64,000 nt of DNA from Nothophaeocryptopus gaeumannii (lineage: Eukaryota > Ascomycota > Dothideomycetes > Mycosphaerellales > Mycosphaerellaceae), in assembly GCA_031771865.1 (NCBI GenBank), contig JASISA010000003.1, forward strand, positions 434,001-498,000, given 5' to 3'. Position 1 is the first letter of the stretch; each line of letters begins with the position of its first letter. The translations under genes and the position numbers were made by a program. Shown here one piece after another: positions 1 through 10,693 of this stretch. The notes under the pieces were generated by a model. It was not told the origin of the DNA. It worked only from the letters and a program-made list of their open reading frames with translations, and did no database searches.

Positions 1-1397
1 ATTGGCGTCAGAATCGGTGCTTTCTTCGTTGGCTGGCTGTCTGATCGCGTGGGTCGTCGCAAAGCAATACTCACTACTGCCGCATTGTATGCTTTATGCG
101 TTATACTGCTCCTGGCCGGCTTGTAGACTTTGGTAGGGCGCTCTCGTTGAGATTTCCGAACGGACTTGCGGCAACTGGCACTCTGGACTCACTCGGGATC
201 AACTACACCGCCGATACGGCCAGTCATGATCGCAGAGGACGTGGATCGGACTCGAACATGTTGCAGCATGCATCGGAGCATCTCTGTTCTACATCACTGT
301 CTACGGACTGGGCCAAGACACAACTTCTGAGGTCGTTTGGAGATTTCTACTGGCGTTTCAGCTCGCATCTGCACCCATGGTTATCTCTGCGGTCTTCTTT
401 CTGCCGAAGTCGCCTCGATTCCTTATCAAGGTTGGCCATTTTAGGGAAGCTCTCGAGGTTCTCAATATTGTCGAAACGCTACCAATGGATAATGAGACCT
501 ATCGAGAAGCAGCTGTCTCAAATGAGATCCCGGCTACTCAACAGACGCTTGAGGATGAACACCTCCACAACTCATCCACGGGATACCTGAAGGTGCTATT
601 ACTACAAGACCGCCATTCGACTCCACGTCGCACCTGGTCCGCGATATTCATCCGATCCTCCGCACCGATGCTAGTTGGCTTCGGCTTCGCTAGGGATGAC
701 AGCAAGATGCAAAGTTACGATCACTTACGAAAAGCCGCACCTCCTATCTTGTTCAACAGCCTCTCCCTCTCCTCCTCGCTGAACTCCTGATAGTCCTCTT
801 CTTTCGCCTTCGCGAGACCTTTCTTCTCCTCCCTGCTTTCCGGTGTCGGAACATTGACAAAAGCAACGTTTTGCTGCACTGGTGCTTTCATTTCGGATCG
901 TATAGGTCGTCGCAAAGCGATGACTATTGGAGCGGCTGTCTGCGCTTGTCTCCTCTGCTTGATGGGCGTGTGTGAATACTTTGTGGCGAACTTTAATGAG
1001 GGGGATCCTGGTCGAGCGAAACACTACGGCTCGGCGACTCTCGGTATGCTCCTGCTATGGAACGTTATACATGGATTCACTTGGGGTGAGTCGTCGACCT
1101 GTTTTCGACACATCGTATGCTGAACTGATACTATTCTCAGTTGAACAACCCTTCACCTACCCCAGCGAGATTTTCCCAGCCCGATCTCGGGCGAAGGGAA
1201 GCTCCTTTGGCATCGTCGGTTTTACGAGCGGCGCGTTTCGACGCAACATGAACCCCACGTATAGGTTTGCTTCCATTAGCTACCGCGCGTAATATATGAT
1301 CGCGGGTTTCAGTTTCTCCGTTTCACTCGTCATGTTCTTCTCCATGGAGGACACTGCGAACAAGACGCTAGAGGAAATTGATCAGTCGTTTGATTGA
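1..1397 (+). pseudogene. Broken MFS sugar transporter, 5' end off the window
   Basis: Pieces of one sugar/H+ symporter lie in order but in different frames. Bases 1-126 encode a TM2-TM3 segment with the motif GWLSDRVGRRK and then hit TAG. Bases 377-700 encode the central loop (PKSPRFLIKVGHFREALEVL). Bases 890-1085 carry a second loop motif (SDRIGRRKAM). Bases 1141-1240 carry the family signature YPSEIFPARSRAKG, and the last piece, MEDTANKTLEEIDQSFD, ends at the TGA at 1395-1397. A typical intron (about 1086-1140, donor GTGAGT, branch GCTGAAC) still separates two of the pieces. Frameshifts and stops mean no transporter can be made. An unrelated-looking minus-strand reading frame sits at about 721-885, where the frame of the central loop is lost. 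The family call is secure from order and motifs; the substrate cannot be told. Confidence 0.82.
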
Positions 1398-1844
1398 GCG
1401 AGCGGGAGCGTTTCTGGGAAAGGGGCGTCGCGATGATGACACAGGACTCTCAAATCACACTCCTTGTGTTATCGTCGTATCATATCGCTGCTTTTGAGAA
1501 CCACGCCTAGTCGTTGTATTACGTATAGAAATAGGCACTGCTCCTTCGCGTTTTCGCTTCCAGCACTGTGCTTCTCATCCGTAGAAGCCTCTTTACGATA
1601 CACTACTAGCATGTTATAGCTCTTATTCGCCGCAAGTGTCGTCCAATCCGCAAGATTATAACGGGAAGGCACTGCTTTTGGTCTATCTATTTCATGCTGG
1701 TCGTATGTGACAAGGTCTCAATCATCCCTTTGATTGAATTTCATCCCTTCTCGATACCTGACATTGCACCTTGTAATGTACAAAACGCCCAAAATTTGGT
1801 CGTGTCATCTCTCCCCACAGTTCCATCGCCCCTTCTACGTCTCC
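1398..1844. other. Intergenic, convergent 3' ends
   Basis: This lies between the end of the transporter relic and the stop codon of the minus-strand secreted protein. I see no convincing gene, RNA or repeat. Confidence 0.5.
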
Positions 1845-3221
1845 TTAGTCGACAGTTCTGATGGTCTTGAAAGTGGTGGACTCGTGGGCAGATGTGTGAG
1901 GAGGCTCCGAAACTTGGATAGGGTTGGTGATGACTCCCGCTGTGCTCATGGTCGGCTTTGAAGGGCTCCCGGTGTCGCGAGCGCCGCCAGTTTTATGGCA
2001 GTGAGACGAGGCTGTTCCATTTCCGCCATTGGGTGGGAAGACGCCGGAGCCGCTTGGCTGCAAGGTCGGGAATGATGCCTCGGAGTGATGCGGGTGGGTA
2101 GACGTTCGTGAAGTGATTTTCGCTGGAGGACCGTCGACTCGAATGGAGGAGATTGACTCTGGTGATTGTGGAACGCCACGAGAGGTCGACGGGCTAGTTG
2201 TTGGCTCTGGAGCTCCTCCGTTTCTACACTGTGGCTGGCCTGGAGGAGAATGTCAGTGAGGCGATTAGAGTGCATGAGAGCATATCCGTTTACCGTAGCT
2301 GATCACAGAGCACTGGTCCGCTGGGGCAGAAGTGGCTGGTCCCGCATTTGGGACTACTTTCAAGTTAGCGTGCGAATTCGAGATGATCAGACCGTATGTG
2401 TACGACTTACCTTGAGAAAGGGATGTGACAGGTCCGACGGGATTAGCTGTGGAGCTCGAGGAGGACCTGCTTGTTGGAGCTTCTGTGGTCTTTCGAGGGG
2501 AGGATGGAGTATGTGGAGGCGCTTTAGTCGATGTCTCGAATGTCGTTGCGTTGGTCACAACTGGCCCGGGACCTTGCGGCACAAGTGTCTCGGTGAGCAT
2601 ATCTAAGGCGCTGGATGATGAAGAAGACTTGGAGCTATGCGAAGTCGTGGCCGCCACAGCGGAAGGCAAGGTGGATGTCTCCGAAGTAGAGGAAGCCGAG
2701 CTGGAACCCAACGTCTGACTGGTCGAAGATGAGGATATGGAGGTTGTGTTCAAGTACGGAGCAGTCGACATGCTTGAAGAGGAGGATGGTGAGGAAATCG
2801 AGGTCGACAATGGAGTCGGCTCAACCAGCGTTGAGTTAGTAGTTGAGAAGACCGATGTCCCCATCGTAATTTCAGGAGTATGTGGCTCAGCCGTGGGAGC
2901 CATTGAAGCGGTCTGAGCCGCTGGGACAGTGACTCTAGTCGCAACAGTCGTACGGAACGTGTACAGTGAGATGCTCGTAGATCCGTTTGATGTCAGAGCG
3001 ACCTTGGACACAGTCTCAAGGGTTTGCCAACTTGTGACTGTCTCTGTGCTCTCCTCGTGCTTAGTGGTGACTTCGCAAAGCGGAGATGCGGTCCCAGCAT
3101 TGGTGGCGAAGGCGGTACATCCAGGTATGTAAGATAGCGTCGTGATTTGGGGTTCTTGAGCACCTACCAGGATGCCCGAGAGACCCGCTAGCAGAAGCGG
3201 TGTGTATGCACGGCGAGCCAT
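1845..3221 (-). CDS. Secreted Ser/Thr-rich surface protein, three exons
   Basis: Exons are 3221-2411, 2353-2294 and 2239-1845, with introns of 57 bp (2354-2410, donor GTAAGT, branch GCTAAC) and 54 bp (2240-2293, donor GTAAAC, acceptor CCAG). Lengths of 811+60+395 give 422 codons with the frame kept, a 421-residue product ending in TAA at 1845-1847. The N-terminus (MARRAYTPLLLAGLSGILVG, then A) is a good signal peptide. A short Cys-containing stretch (residues about 30-50) leads into a long Ser/Thr/Pro-rich region (about 120-265), expected to be heavily O-glycosylated. A second Cys cluster (DQC, QPQC) lies across the introns. I recognise no catalytic domain and see no clear GPI-anchor tail. 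It is probably an extracellular or cell-wall protein; the function is unknown. Confidence 0.72.
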
Positions 3222-4809
3222 CGTGTATGATCGCGGGTATGCTGAGCGAAACGTGGCGATTGAGCAGCAGGCTGGTCGCGGTCAACGGTCGGTCTTGTTG
3301 TTAGTTCAAAGAAAGTTGATGTTCGAGTAAAGGTTTGCTATCAAAGAGCCGCTGGTATAAGTAGCCTCACGTGTAGTGCTCTGGAACCTATATTGCATGT
3401 GAATAATGCGAGTGCACTTCAGATGAAAGCCTCGAGATGGCCTTCACACGCAAGCCAGCCTTTACCCGAGCTTCCTCAACGGGATCAGAGGGGGCTAGTC
3501 GATCGACGGTATTGCTGTCTTGTCCTGGCAAATGGCTTCTGGGTGAAGGAACGAGATGTTATTGGATGCTGCGGAGGCCTTGCGGATGGTGCCAGTGCTG
3601 CATAAGAGGCGTAGTAGTGGTGATACTCAGAGTGAGCAATGGTTGATGTAACCATGTGGCGGAAGTGGGTTGTCGAAGCAGTGTGGCCTGGCGAACGTTG
3701 TTGACAGTTCAGAGGCGGTCTTAGCCTCAAGTAGAAGCACGGCTTTGGTTATGCGCCGAGAGAATTAAACATTTGCATATGAAAGAGTCTCAACAAGATT
3801 CTCTGCTGAAAAGGTGTCTGTGTTGGAAAATGCCCACGGCAGAAGCTGAGCGCCATGCTGCGAATTTCTTCGAAAAGAAACGTAGCATCTCGTAAACCAT
3901 GTCAGAATACTAACCTTGTCAACATTACTCGACACAGCGACGCTCGTCGGACTATCAGGCAGATGAGACTTCACTGAAGAGGCACAGTCGAGCCTCCAGA
4001 GGCACAGCGCATTCTGACATCGCCCATGGCTGAACCGACATCCGCTAGCCCGCATGTATGACGTCCCAATGCCCTTGTATGAACCCAGACCATACTCTGT
4101 CAGGCATACACTAGGGATCAGTGCGCGTTATACATATATCATCCTTGGACCAAGAGCAAATTGCTCATTGGAATGCAGTAGCCAACGCCGATGTAGCAGG
4201 ATCTGGGAAGACACATGTTCGTTCCTCGAGACTCTCGCTCGGACAAGTTTATTTTGCTGCTGGTGTTCGACACAGCTCCTCTGTACGCCATGCCGTACAG
4301 ACTACACCATATCAAGCCTTCGGGTCCTTGCTACAAGCTCTCGCCGTGCGGTTTCTGGCTGTCTGTAGCCTTGGTGGCCGTTGATACGAGACGCATTGCC
4401 GATGTTTACGCTCGCTCTAAGGGGCGTGGAGGTCGGGTCGGGTCGTTCATCCGGGATAGTATCTCGAGACTGGCGGGGAGCAAATTCAGCCAGAAGCTGT
4501 GTTTTGTGCTGCTGGCAATGGTGTTCGCTGGCTCATTGTACGCGTTCAGGAGGTGAGGTTGAGATCTGCGGACCGGCTGGCCCGGCTGAAATCGAAAGCT
4601 TGGCCTGGACAATACCCGGCTCAATATCCGACTTCAGATCCTGCGCCTACCACACGTCACACTCACTCAATTCCGATCACGATTTGAATGAATAAGAGCA
4701 CACGTATGTGTGACTAAGCTCATTTTCCAGGAAGCTGAGAAGAATTGTCAGTTCTGTGGCTCCGTTTCAATTCTTCCTCATTCTTTGCCGGACGAGATCA
4801 ATCTTCGAC
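3222..4809. other. Divergent intergenic region with one weak ORF
   Basis: This is the shared upstream region of the minus-strand secreted protein and the plus-strand Gfo/Idh relic. A plus-strand frame at 4215-4556 reads as a possible 113-residue product ending in a hydrophobic stretch (KLCFVLLAMVFAGSLYAF), which might be a membrane segment. It has no recognisable domain, and I do not call it a gene. Nothing else is supported here. Confidence 0.35.
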
Positions 4810-6007
4810 ATGGCGACAGAACGTAAGAAGCTCCGCGTAGGCATCGTGGGCGCCGGCAGCGTTGCTCAAGTCATTCACTTGCCAACCCTCTCTATGCTGA
4901 GCCATCTCTATGTCACCACTGCCATCTGCGACATCTCGAAGAAGGTAGGACCTACCCTGATGCCGCAAGAAACGATTCGAAGCTAAGTACTTCTCTTCCG
5001 ACCCACAGAATGTGGATCATTGTGCTCCAAAGTTCCATATACCTCTAGCTACCACAGATCCCAATGTCATCTTTCAGAGCCCGGACGTGGATGTTGTCTT
5101 CGTCTTGACTTCGGACGAGTACCATGAGCCATACGCCATCTCCGCTCTAGAAGCTGGAAAGCATGTTATGCTAGAAAAGCCAATGACTCTATCGCTCCCT
5201 TCCGCGGAGAGGATCATTGCAGCTGAAAGTAAGGCCAATGGCCCAAAAGTCTTCGTTGGATACATGAGACGCTATGCCAAGTCCTTCACGCAGAGTTTCC
5301 TCCGCGAAGTATCCACAATTGGGCGAATCATGTACGCATGGGTTCGAGACTTCTCGGGCCCAAACGACAAGTTCGTAGGAGAATCTGGTACCTTCCAAAA
5401 CCTGAACACGGACTTTCCGCCAGGCGCAGGACAAGAGCGAGACGGAAGATACGATGCTCTCTTCAAGGAGGCGTTCCCTGGCCAGTCCATCACCAAGGAG
5501 AGAATCGACTACTGCTTTTACATGGGGAGGCTTGGATCCCACGATATCTCTCTTATGCGAGAAGTGCTCGGCTTTCCGGAAAGCGTGGCTGGCGTCAGCG
5601 TGAACGAGCCATTCTATTCTGCGATTTTCAATTACCAAAACAAGACCGGCGAGCCGTACGCTGTGACTTAAGAGTCCGGCATCGACGGTGTGCCGGACTT
5701 CGATGCGCATCTGGCAATCTATGGCGAGAAGAAGCGAGTGATGATCAAATACGATTCCCCATTCGTGAAAGGTCTGCCTATCAAGGTAACGGTTCAAGAA
5801 CTCAACGAGCACGATGAGATGGAGAGTAGGGAAATGCTCGGGAGCTACGAGGATGCATATACGGCTGAGCTGCAGGAGCTCTATGAATGTGTCGTCAACG
5901 GCAGGCAGATCAAGACGACTGCCCAGGATGCGATGCAGGACATCAAGCTGTATGATCTGATGTTTAAGCAGTGGGCTGAACAGGTCAAAAAGCAGGGAGA
6001 GAAGTAA
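4810..6007 (+). pseudogene. Gfo/Idh/MocA-family NAD(P) oxidoreductase with one in-frame TAA
   Basis: Exon 1 is 4810-4944, the intron is 4945-5008 (64 bp, GTAGGA..CACAG) and exon 2 starts at 5009. The ATG at 4810 (MATERKK) directly precedes the Rossmann strand VGIVGAGSVAQV, so it is preferred over the in-frame ATG at 4756. The family's EKP motif is present (HVMLEKPMTLS), as are the substrate-domain signatures (DRIDYCFYMGRLGSHD-like region). Codon 5669-5671 is TAA, placed between ...GEPYAVT and ESGIDGVPDFDAHLAIYG. After the stop the same frame runs cleanly to TAA at 6005-6007, so without it the protein would be 377 residues, the usual family length. The fault is one nonsense codon and nothing else. 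It could be a recent null allele, a sequencing error, or a truncated 265-residue product lacking the last part of the substrate domain. Confidence 0.86.
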
Positions 6008-6845
6008 TGCCAATGGCTGCTGCTCTGATCTATGATTTGGATACCATGAGCTCGTCCCAAATACGGACAGAAGGAAATGCAGTCCCGCTACGAGTCGAAC
6101 GTAGTCTTGCGGGTTGCGGCATGAGACTTTCAGCGTTGTGGCTGGGGATGGGAGGACCTCAGGCAGACAATCAAATTGATGTAAAACCTGACGATTCCCA
6201 AATGGGTCTGACAGCTGACAGTCTCTGCCTCATTAGCCCACGTGTGCTTGCCGTTACAGCACGGGACTTTCCTGATAGGGTGTGCTGGACTTTGCGGCAA
6301 GAAGTATGCTGCCCTAGGGCGACAAATGGTAGGTGCTGCAGATGCCCTCCAGGACCGTCTACATGTTGCCGAGTGGACAACAATCTTGCGGCACTCATAT
6401 AAACAGCACAAGCTACGGCAGAGCGTCAGATTCTCCAACAGGAGTAATGAGTAGCTGTCGCAACAGCGTGGCGCATGAAGGCTCTGTTTCATGTTGACAG
6501 GTCTACGACTTATGGAACAGCTTTCCAGAATCCGACAAGCAACATAGCAACCTTTGCCCAGCCATTCTGAGGAAGAAGAAACTCAACGCTGCATCACAAC
6601 ATACCTCCCAGATTGCCCGCGCACATCTCAGACCAGGGGAGCAGTCAAATATCGACTCCGAAGCTGTCGCCGGCACCAAAGTACTCTCGCTTGGCCACAG
6701 ACTATAACATCCAGACGACGCGTCGAGCCTGTCCGCGTGCCAGTCACGCATCGCATCTTCATTCGAAATAAGATATATCCATTCTCCGCCGTCAGCTATG
6801 CATTCACAACTATCCCTCCGTCGCATCTGCTGACCTCTGTGCCAG
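6008..6845. other. Intergenic, nothing clear
   Basis: Only short overlapping frames without recognisable content lie between the oxidoreductase relic and the next gene fragment. Confidence 0.4.
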
Positions 6846-7450
6846 ATCGTCGGCCGCCGCGCGCTCGTGTACCAATGCGCCTAGGAAGCATCCGTTATCG
6901 AAGCTGCACACTGGTGTTTCGCCACGAATCCAGAAATATCTAGCCTAATGCTGAACCTCGATCCCACAAGCGACAAATTCGGCCACTACCTACCAGGCTG
7001 GACGGCATCTGCAAACTGGGATATGACATCGCTAGTTGTGTTTGAAGATCCATCACCGGCAGAACGAATTCGGATTTACAATGCACCAGAGCTCGCTGCC
7101 CTCTGCGCCCTTTGCCAAAACCATATCATGCCCTGGCTGGGTTGGCGGAAAAGATCGATTGGATTGAAGCTTGCAAAGCCGGTTGATCTAAACAACAGGG
7201 TACTTGAGGAGATCACCAAGAAGAAGTGGACATTTTTTCTTTACAATGGTGTAGAGTTGAAGGCGTGAAGCCATATGCGCCCAAAGAGTATTGTGGAATC
7301 ACGGAAAGTACTGTTGATTCGATGCCAAGGATGGATGTGACCGAAGGCGATCGAGTGAGGATCGCGAGGATGTTTTATCCGAAAGGTAGTAGTGGTGGAA
7401 GGTCGAAGACGATTGAAGAGCTGGACCAGGAGTTTCGATCCAGGCGGTAG
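6846..7450 (+). pseudogene. Relic of an unrecognised gene
   Basis: From a plausible acceptor (CCAG at about 6842-6845) a frame reads IVGRRALVYQCA, then TAG at 6882, then continues EASVIEAAHWCFATNPEI and on through 7268 (GHYLPGWTASANW, MPWLGWRKRS, KKKWTFF). From about 7226 another frame carries what looks like the continuation (KEYCGITESTVDSM, MDVTEGDRVRIARMFYPKG) to TAG at 7450. Amino-acid composition looks coding, but I do not recognise the family. One nonsense codon and one frame change suggest a decayed gene. An unspliced multi-exon gene is the alternative. Confidence 0.35.
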
Positions 7451-7688
7451 AAGAAAGCGCCATCTTACCTTGTAAGAGCGCGCAAAGGATCCAACCTCCA
7501 CTGCTATTGCCGCCAAAAACGCTTGATCATCTATCGGTGTATGTGAATGTAGTGAGTTCGATGTCGGAAGTGAGAGGTGGATTTCCCGTGCGAAGCAGAA
7601 GTTCATTGCTCAGCAACTTTCACATACGGACGCACCGACCGGTGGAGCAACCGCTGGCTGCATGAAGTGACGCAATGGGCCAACGGCC

Positions 7689-7713
7689 GCGCCCTAATTG
7701 TGACTAGTTATCA
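7689..7713 (+). repeat. Left terminal inverted repeat
   Basis: It begins GCGCCCTAATTG and is an exact reverse complement of 16352-16376. Similarity continues weakly inward (xAACGT). It is not RIP-mutated, unlike the interior. Confidence 0.85.
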
Positions 7714-7759
7714 GAACGTTACTTTGGCATCAACCTCACATTATACAATGCACACCTAT

Positions 7760-10670
7760 ACAGCTATATTAATCGCCCTAGGCCTCGCCTTACTACTAAA
7801 CTACTCGTATTATACTTATAGTAAGCGTATTTAGCTTACTATTATTATTAGCTATAAATAGCTTATTAATAGTAAGCCGTGTACGCCTTTTCACTAATCC
7901 TTAGTAATACTATTATTATAGCTATTATAAGTATTCCTATTTATTTTACTCGAAGGCCTACTTACTCTACTATATTTTCTTCTTTCTTTCTTTTCTTATC
8001 TTTCTTAGCTATACTAATATACTCTAATAAGATCTTTTTAGAAGTAGAGAAGAGTATATAGGAGAGCCTCGTTATATAGAATTCCTAGATAAAAGGTATT
8101 TAGTAGTATAAGATAGTCGAAGGGACGTATAGCTATAATAATATCTAGGAGCGTATTACTACTAATAATTAGGTCGAGTTACTAGGCCTAGCCTAGTAGT
8201 AGTATAATAAGATACCTTAGATATTAGATTACTACCTAAAAGGCGTCGAGAGTATACTCTCTATAAGGCGTCTTTAGGAGATAGTATATACTCTAGCTAC
8301 TAGCTAGGTTTTCCTTAAGGAGGCCGAGAAGCTTAAGCTTAGTAGGTATATATTTTACTAGAAAGAGGATAGTAATATAGATAATAATAACGATAAGTAT
8401 AAGAATATAAAGAAGCGTCGAAAGCTTAGAGCGTAAAGAAGATACTATAGTCGTTATATCGCGTATTATTATTATTATTATTTAGAGGCTAAGAATAGAG
8501 TAAGAACTAGTACTATACTCTAAAAAGTTTTATTTTAGGCCTAGAATTAAAGAAACCTTTAATTCGAACTTTTCTACTTTACGAGCTTAAATTCGTATTA
8601 TTCTCCTCTAAATAAAGTCTATAATTAATTATTTTATAGGCGCTATCGAACGTACTCTTTAGAATTATTATTACTATTCTATAGACCTCGCTACCCTTAT
8701 AATTTAAAGTATCCTAGAGCTTTATTTAACCCTAACTCTATATATCTATATTATTATCTAACTCTAAGATTATAACTATCTCTCGAAGTTACGCTCTATA
8801 TCTACTAGTTAAATAGTACTCTCGTATATCGATTCTTATAGTATTCTACTTCGTACTATAGTATAAGGTTATAAGGTAGTATTAGCTTAACTATTTATAA
8901 GTAAGCTATAGCTACTAGCGCTAGACTATCTATACTTTCTTACCTCGATCTATACTAGCGTAGGCTAGATATTAGTTAAATACCTCTTAAGGGATACCTT
9001 AATCTCGTATCCCCTATTAGTTTATAATCGTCTTAATAACTTTAAGCGACTATTATAGACTATTACGCGCTAGGCCTCTCTAGCGTCTTTTAGATCTACG
9101 CTACCTCTTATTACGCCCTTTATATATATATCTAATTAGTCGCGTCTTATTAGCCTAAGATAGTATATTTTACCTATACTATATATAGCTTCCTTTACTA
9201 TATAGTAGTTAATAATAGATCTAATAAGAGCTTACTTATAGAGTAGTAGTAGTATATTTTCTTATACGGATACTAGAGGTACTATTATAGTACTCTATAG
9301 TAAAGAGAAGTTATTTATAAGTTAAAATTACAATAATTAGGTTAAATAGTATAGTAGTATCGCTATGTACCTTACTAAGTATATTCGATTCCTAGACTTA
9401 GTATTATAAGGTAATTAATAAACTATAAGATTATAGAATACTAGTATTATTACCTTTTACTTTATCTTAGTATTTAATTATATATACCTCTTTTTTTCCT
9501 ATAAAGCGTAGTAGTCGTATAGGCTAATATAGTATTTAGTACTATTATTATCGAAGCCCTTAGACTATTATAGACTATTATAAATAAGAATTTCGAATAA
9601 GTAGTATTAGGAGTTACTTTAACTATATTTTCTCTTTTTAACTCTAGTATTATACTAGACGGCCCTTTTTAGAGCCTCTAATATTATACTAACGTCTAGC
9701 TAGTACTTAGTAGAAGTAAGAAGGAAAATCCCTAAAATCTCTAAAATCCCTAACCTATTATAATTTTTATAGGACTCTATTAGATTATTAGTGCGACTAT
9801 CTCTAATATAGCTAATATATCTATATTTTTATTAATATACTCTCTTAAGCTAGTTAATCTTCCTAGCTATTATACGCTTCTACCTCTAAGAATAAATATA
9901 TCTAACGTAGCTCTACTTCGAGCTAGGTACTAAATACTAGTAACTCTATATTCTTAGAAGACTCTAATAGGAATATACTAATAGCCTATTATTACTCGAA
10001 TTGTCTTATAGCGCGCTTTAAGGATAGACTTAGTAACTTATCTTAATCTTAGGCCTTATAGTAAACTATAAGTATAGTTCTATATAATAATTATTTATAG
10101 TAAGACTAAATTAATACTAAGTAATAATTTCGAAAGTTCTAAAGTAGGTTCTATATCTTCGAAATATCGTATATCGACGTGTTCTCTATATACTTTAAGA
10201 AGATCTCCTTCTACTATAAAGTAAGGGAGCTAGAGAGATAATTAGGTATTAAAGTAAAGCTTCCCTTCTAGTATACTATAAAGAGTAATCTAAACTAGGA
10301 CTACTTCGACTAGGCTATTTCTATTAGAGATAGTATACTATATATTATCTATAGATACTATAACTAGATACTTAAATACTCTTTAGTAGAGTAAGGAAAC
10401 TCTATAATAAATAACTATATTCTATCGCCTAAGTATAAGTAGAAATAGGAAGCTATTAGTATACTATACTCTACAGAGACTATTCTATTAGTAAGTATAT
10501 TATCCCTACCTAGTTTCTATAATTCGTAGTATTCGTTCTAGGTACTTATACTAGACTATACTAGACTATTATAGACTATTATACTTCTACTTTACTATTT
10601 CTATCTATACTAGGCCTAAGACCTAATATTATATAGAAGAAACGTAAGTATAATAAAGAGGGAGATACTC
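7760..10670. mobile_element. Unidentified, very heavily RIP-mutated element
   Basis: This segment is composed almost wholly of TA-, CTA- and TTA-rich sequence with stops in all frames. Short degenerate direct repeats recur (ctattatagactattata-type strings at about 9050, 9560 and 10550), as does an ATT trinucleotide run (about 8465-8482). Stretches of plus-strand sequence (about 8150-8440 and 10170-10400) look coding-derived if RIP stops are read as glutamine or arginine codons, but I could not assign them to a transposase or polymerase. Mutation is heavier than in the neighbouring LINE, so it was probably RIP-mutated earlier or more often. Confidence 0.5.
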
Positions 10671-10693
10671 TAATAATAATAATAATAATAAAT
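10671..10693 (+). repeat. (TAA)n microsatellite at the LINE 3' boundary
   Basis: About seven TAA units lie exactly where mutation density changes and where the minus-strand LINE would end. A simple-repeat tail at the 3' end is common in LINEs, so this is a plausible element boundary. Confidence 0.65.

Noticed and set aside
5660..5680. Programmed readthrough at the Gfo/Idh TAA
   Set aside because: The codon context is not the known TGA-CTA peroxisomal readthrough type and TAA is the least leaky stop; a point mutation is simpler.
5189..6013. 274-codon minus-strand frame opposite the Gfo/Idh gene
   Set aside because: Shadow of codon bias in the real gene; no domain, while the plus strand has complete family motifs.
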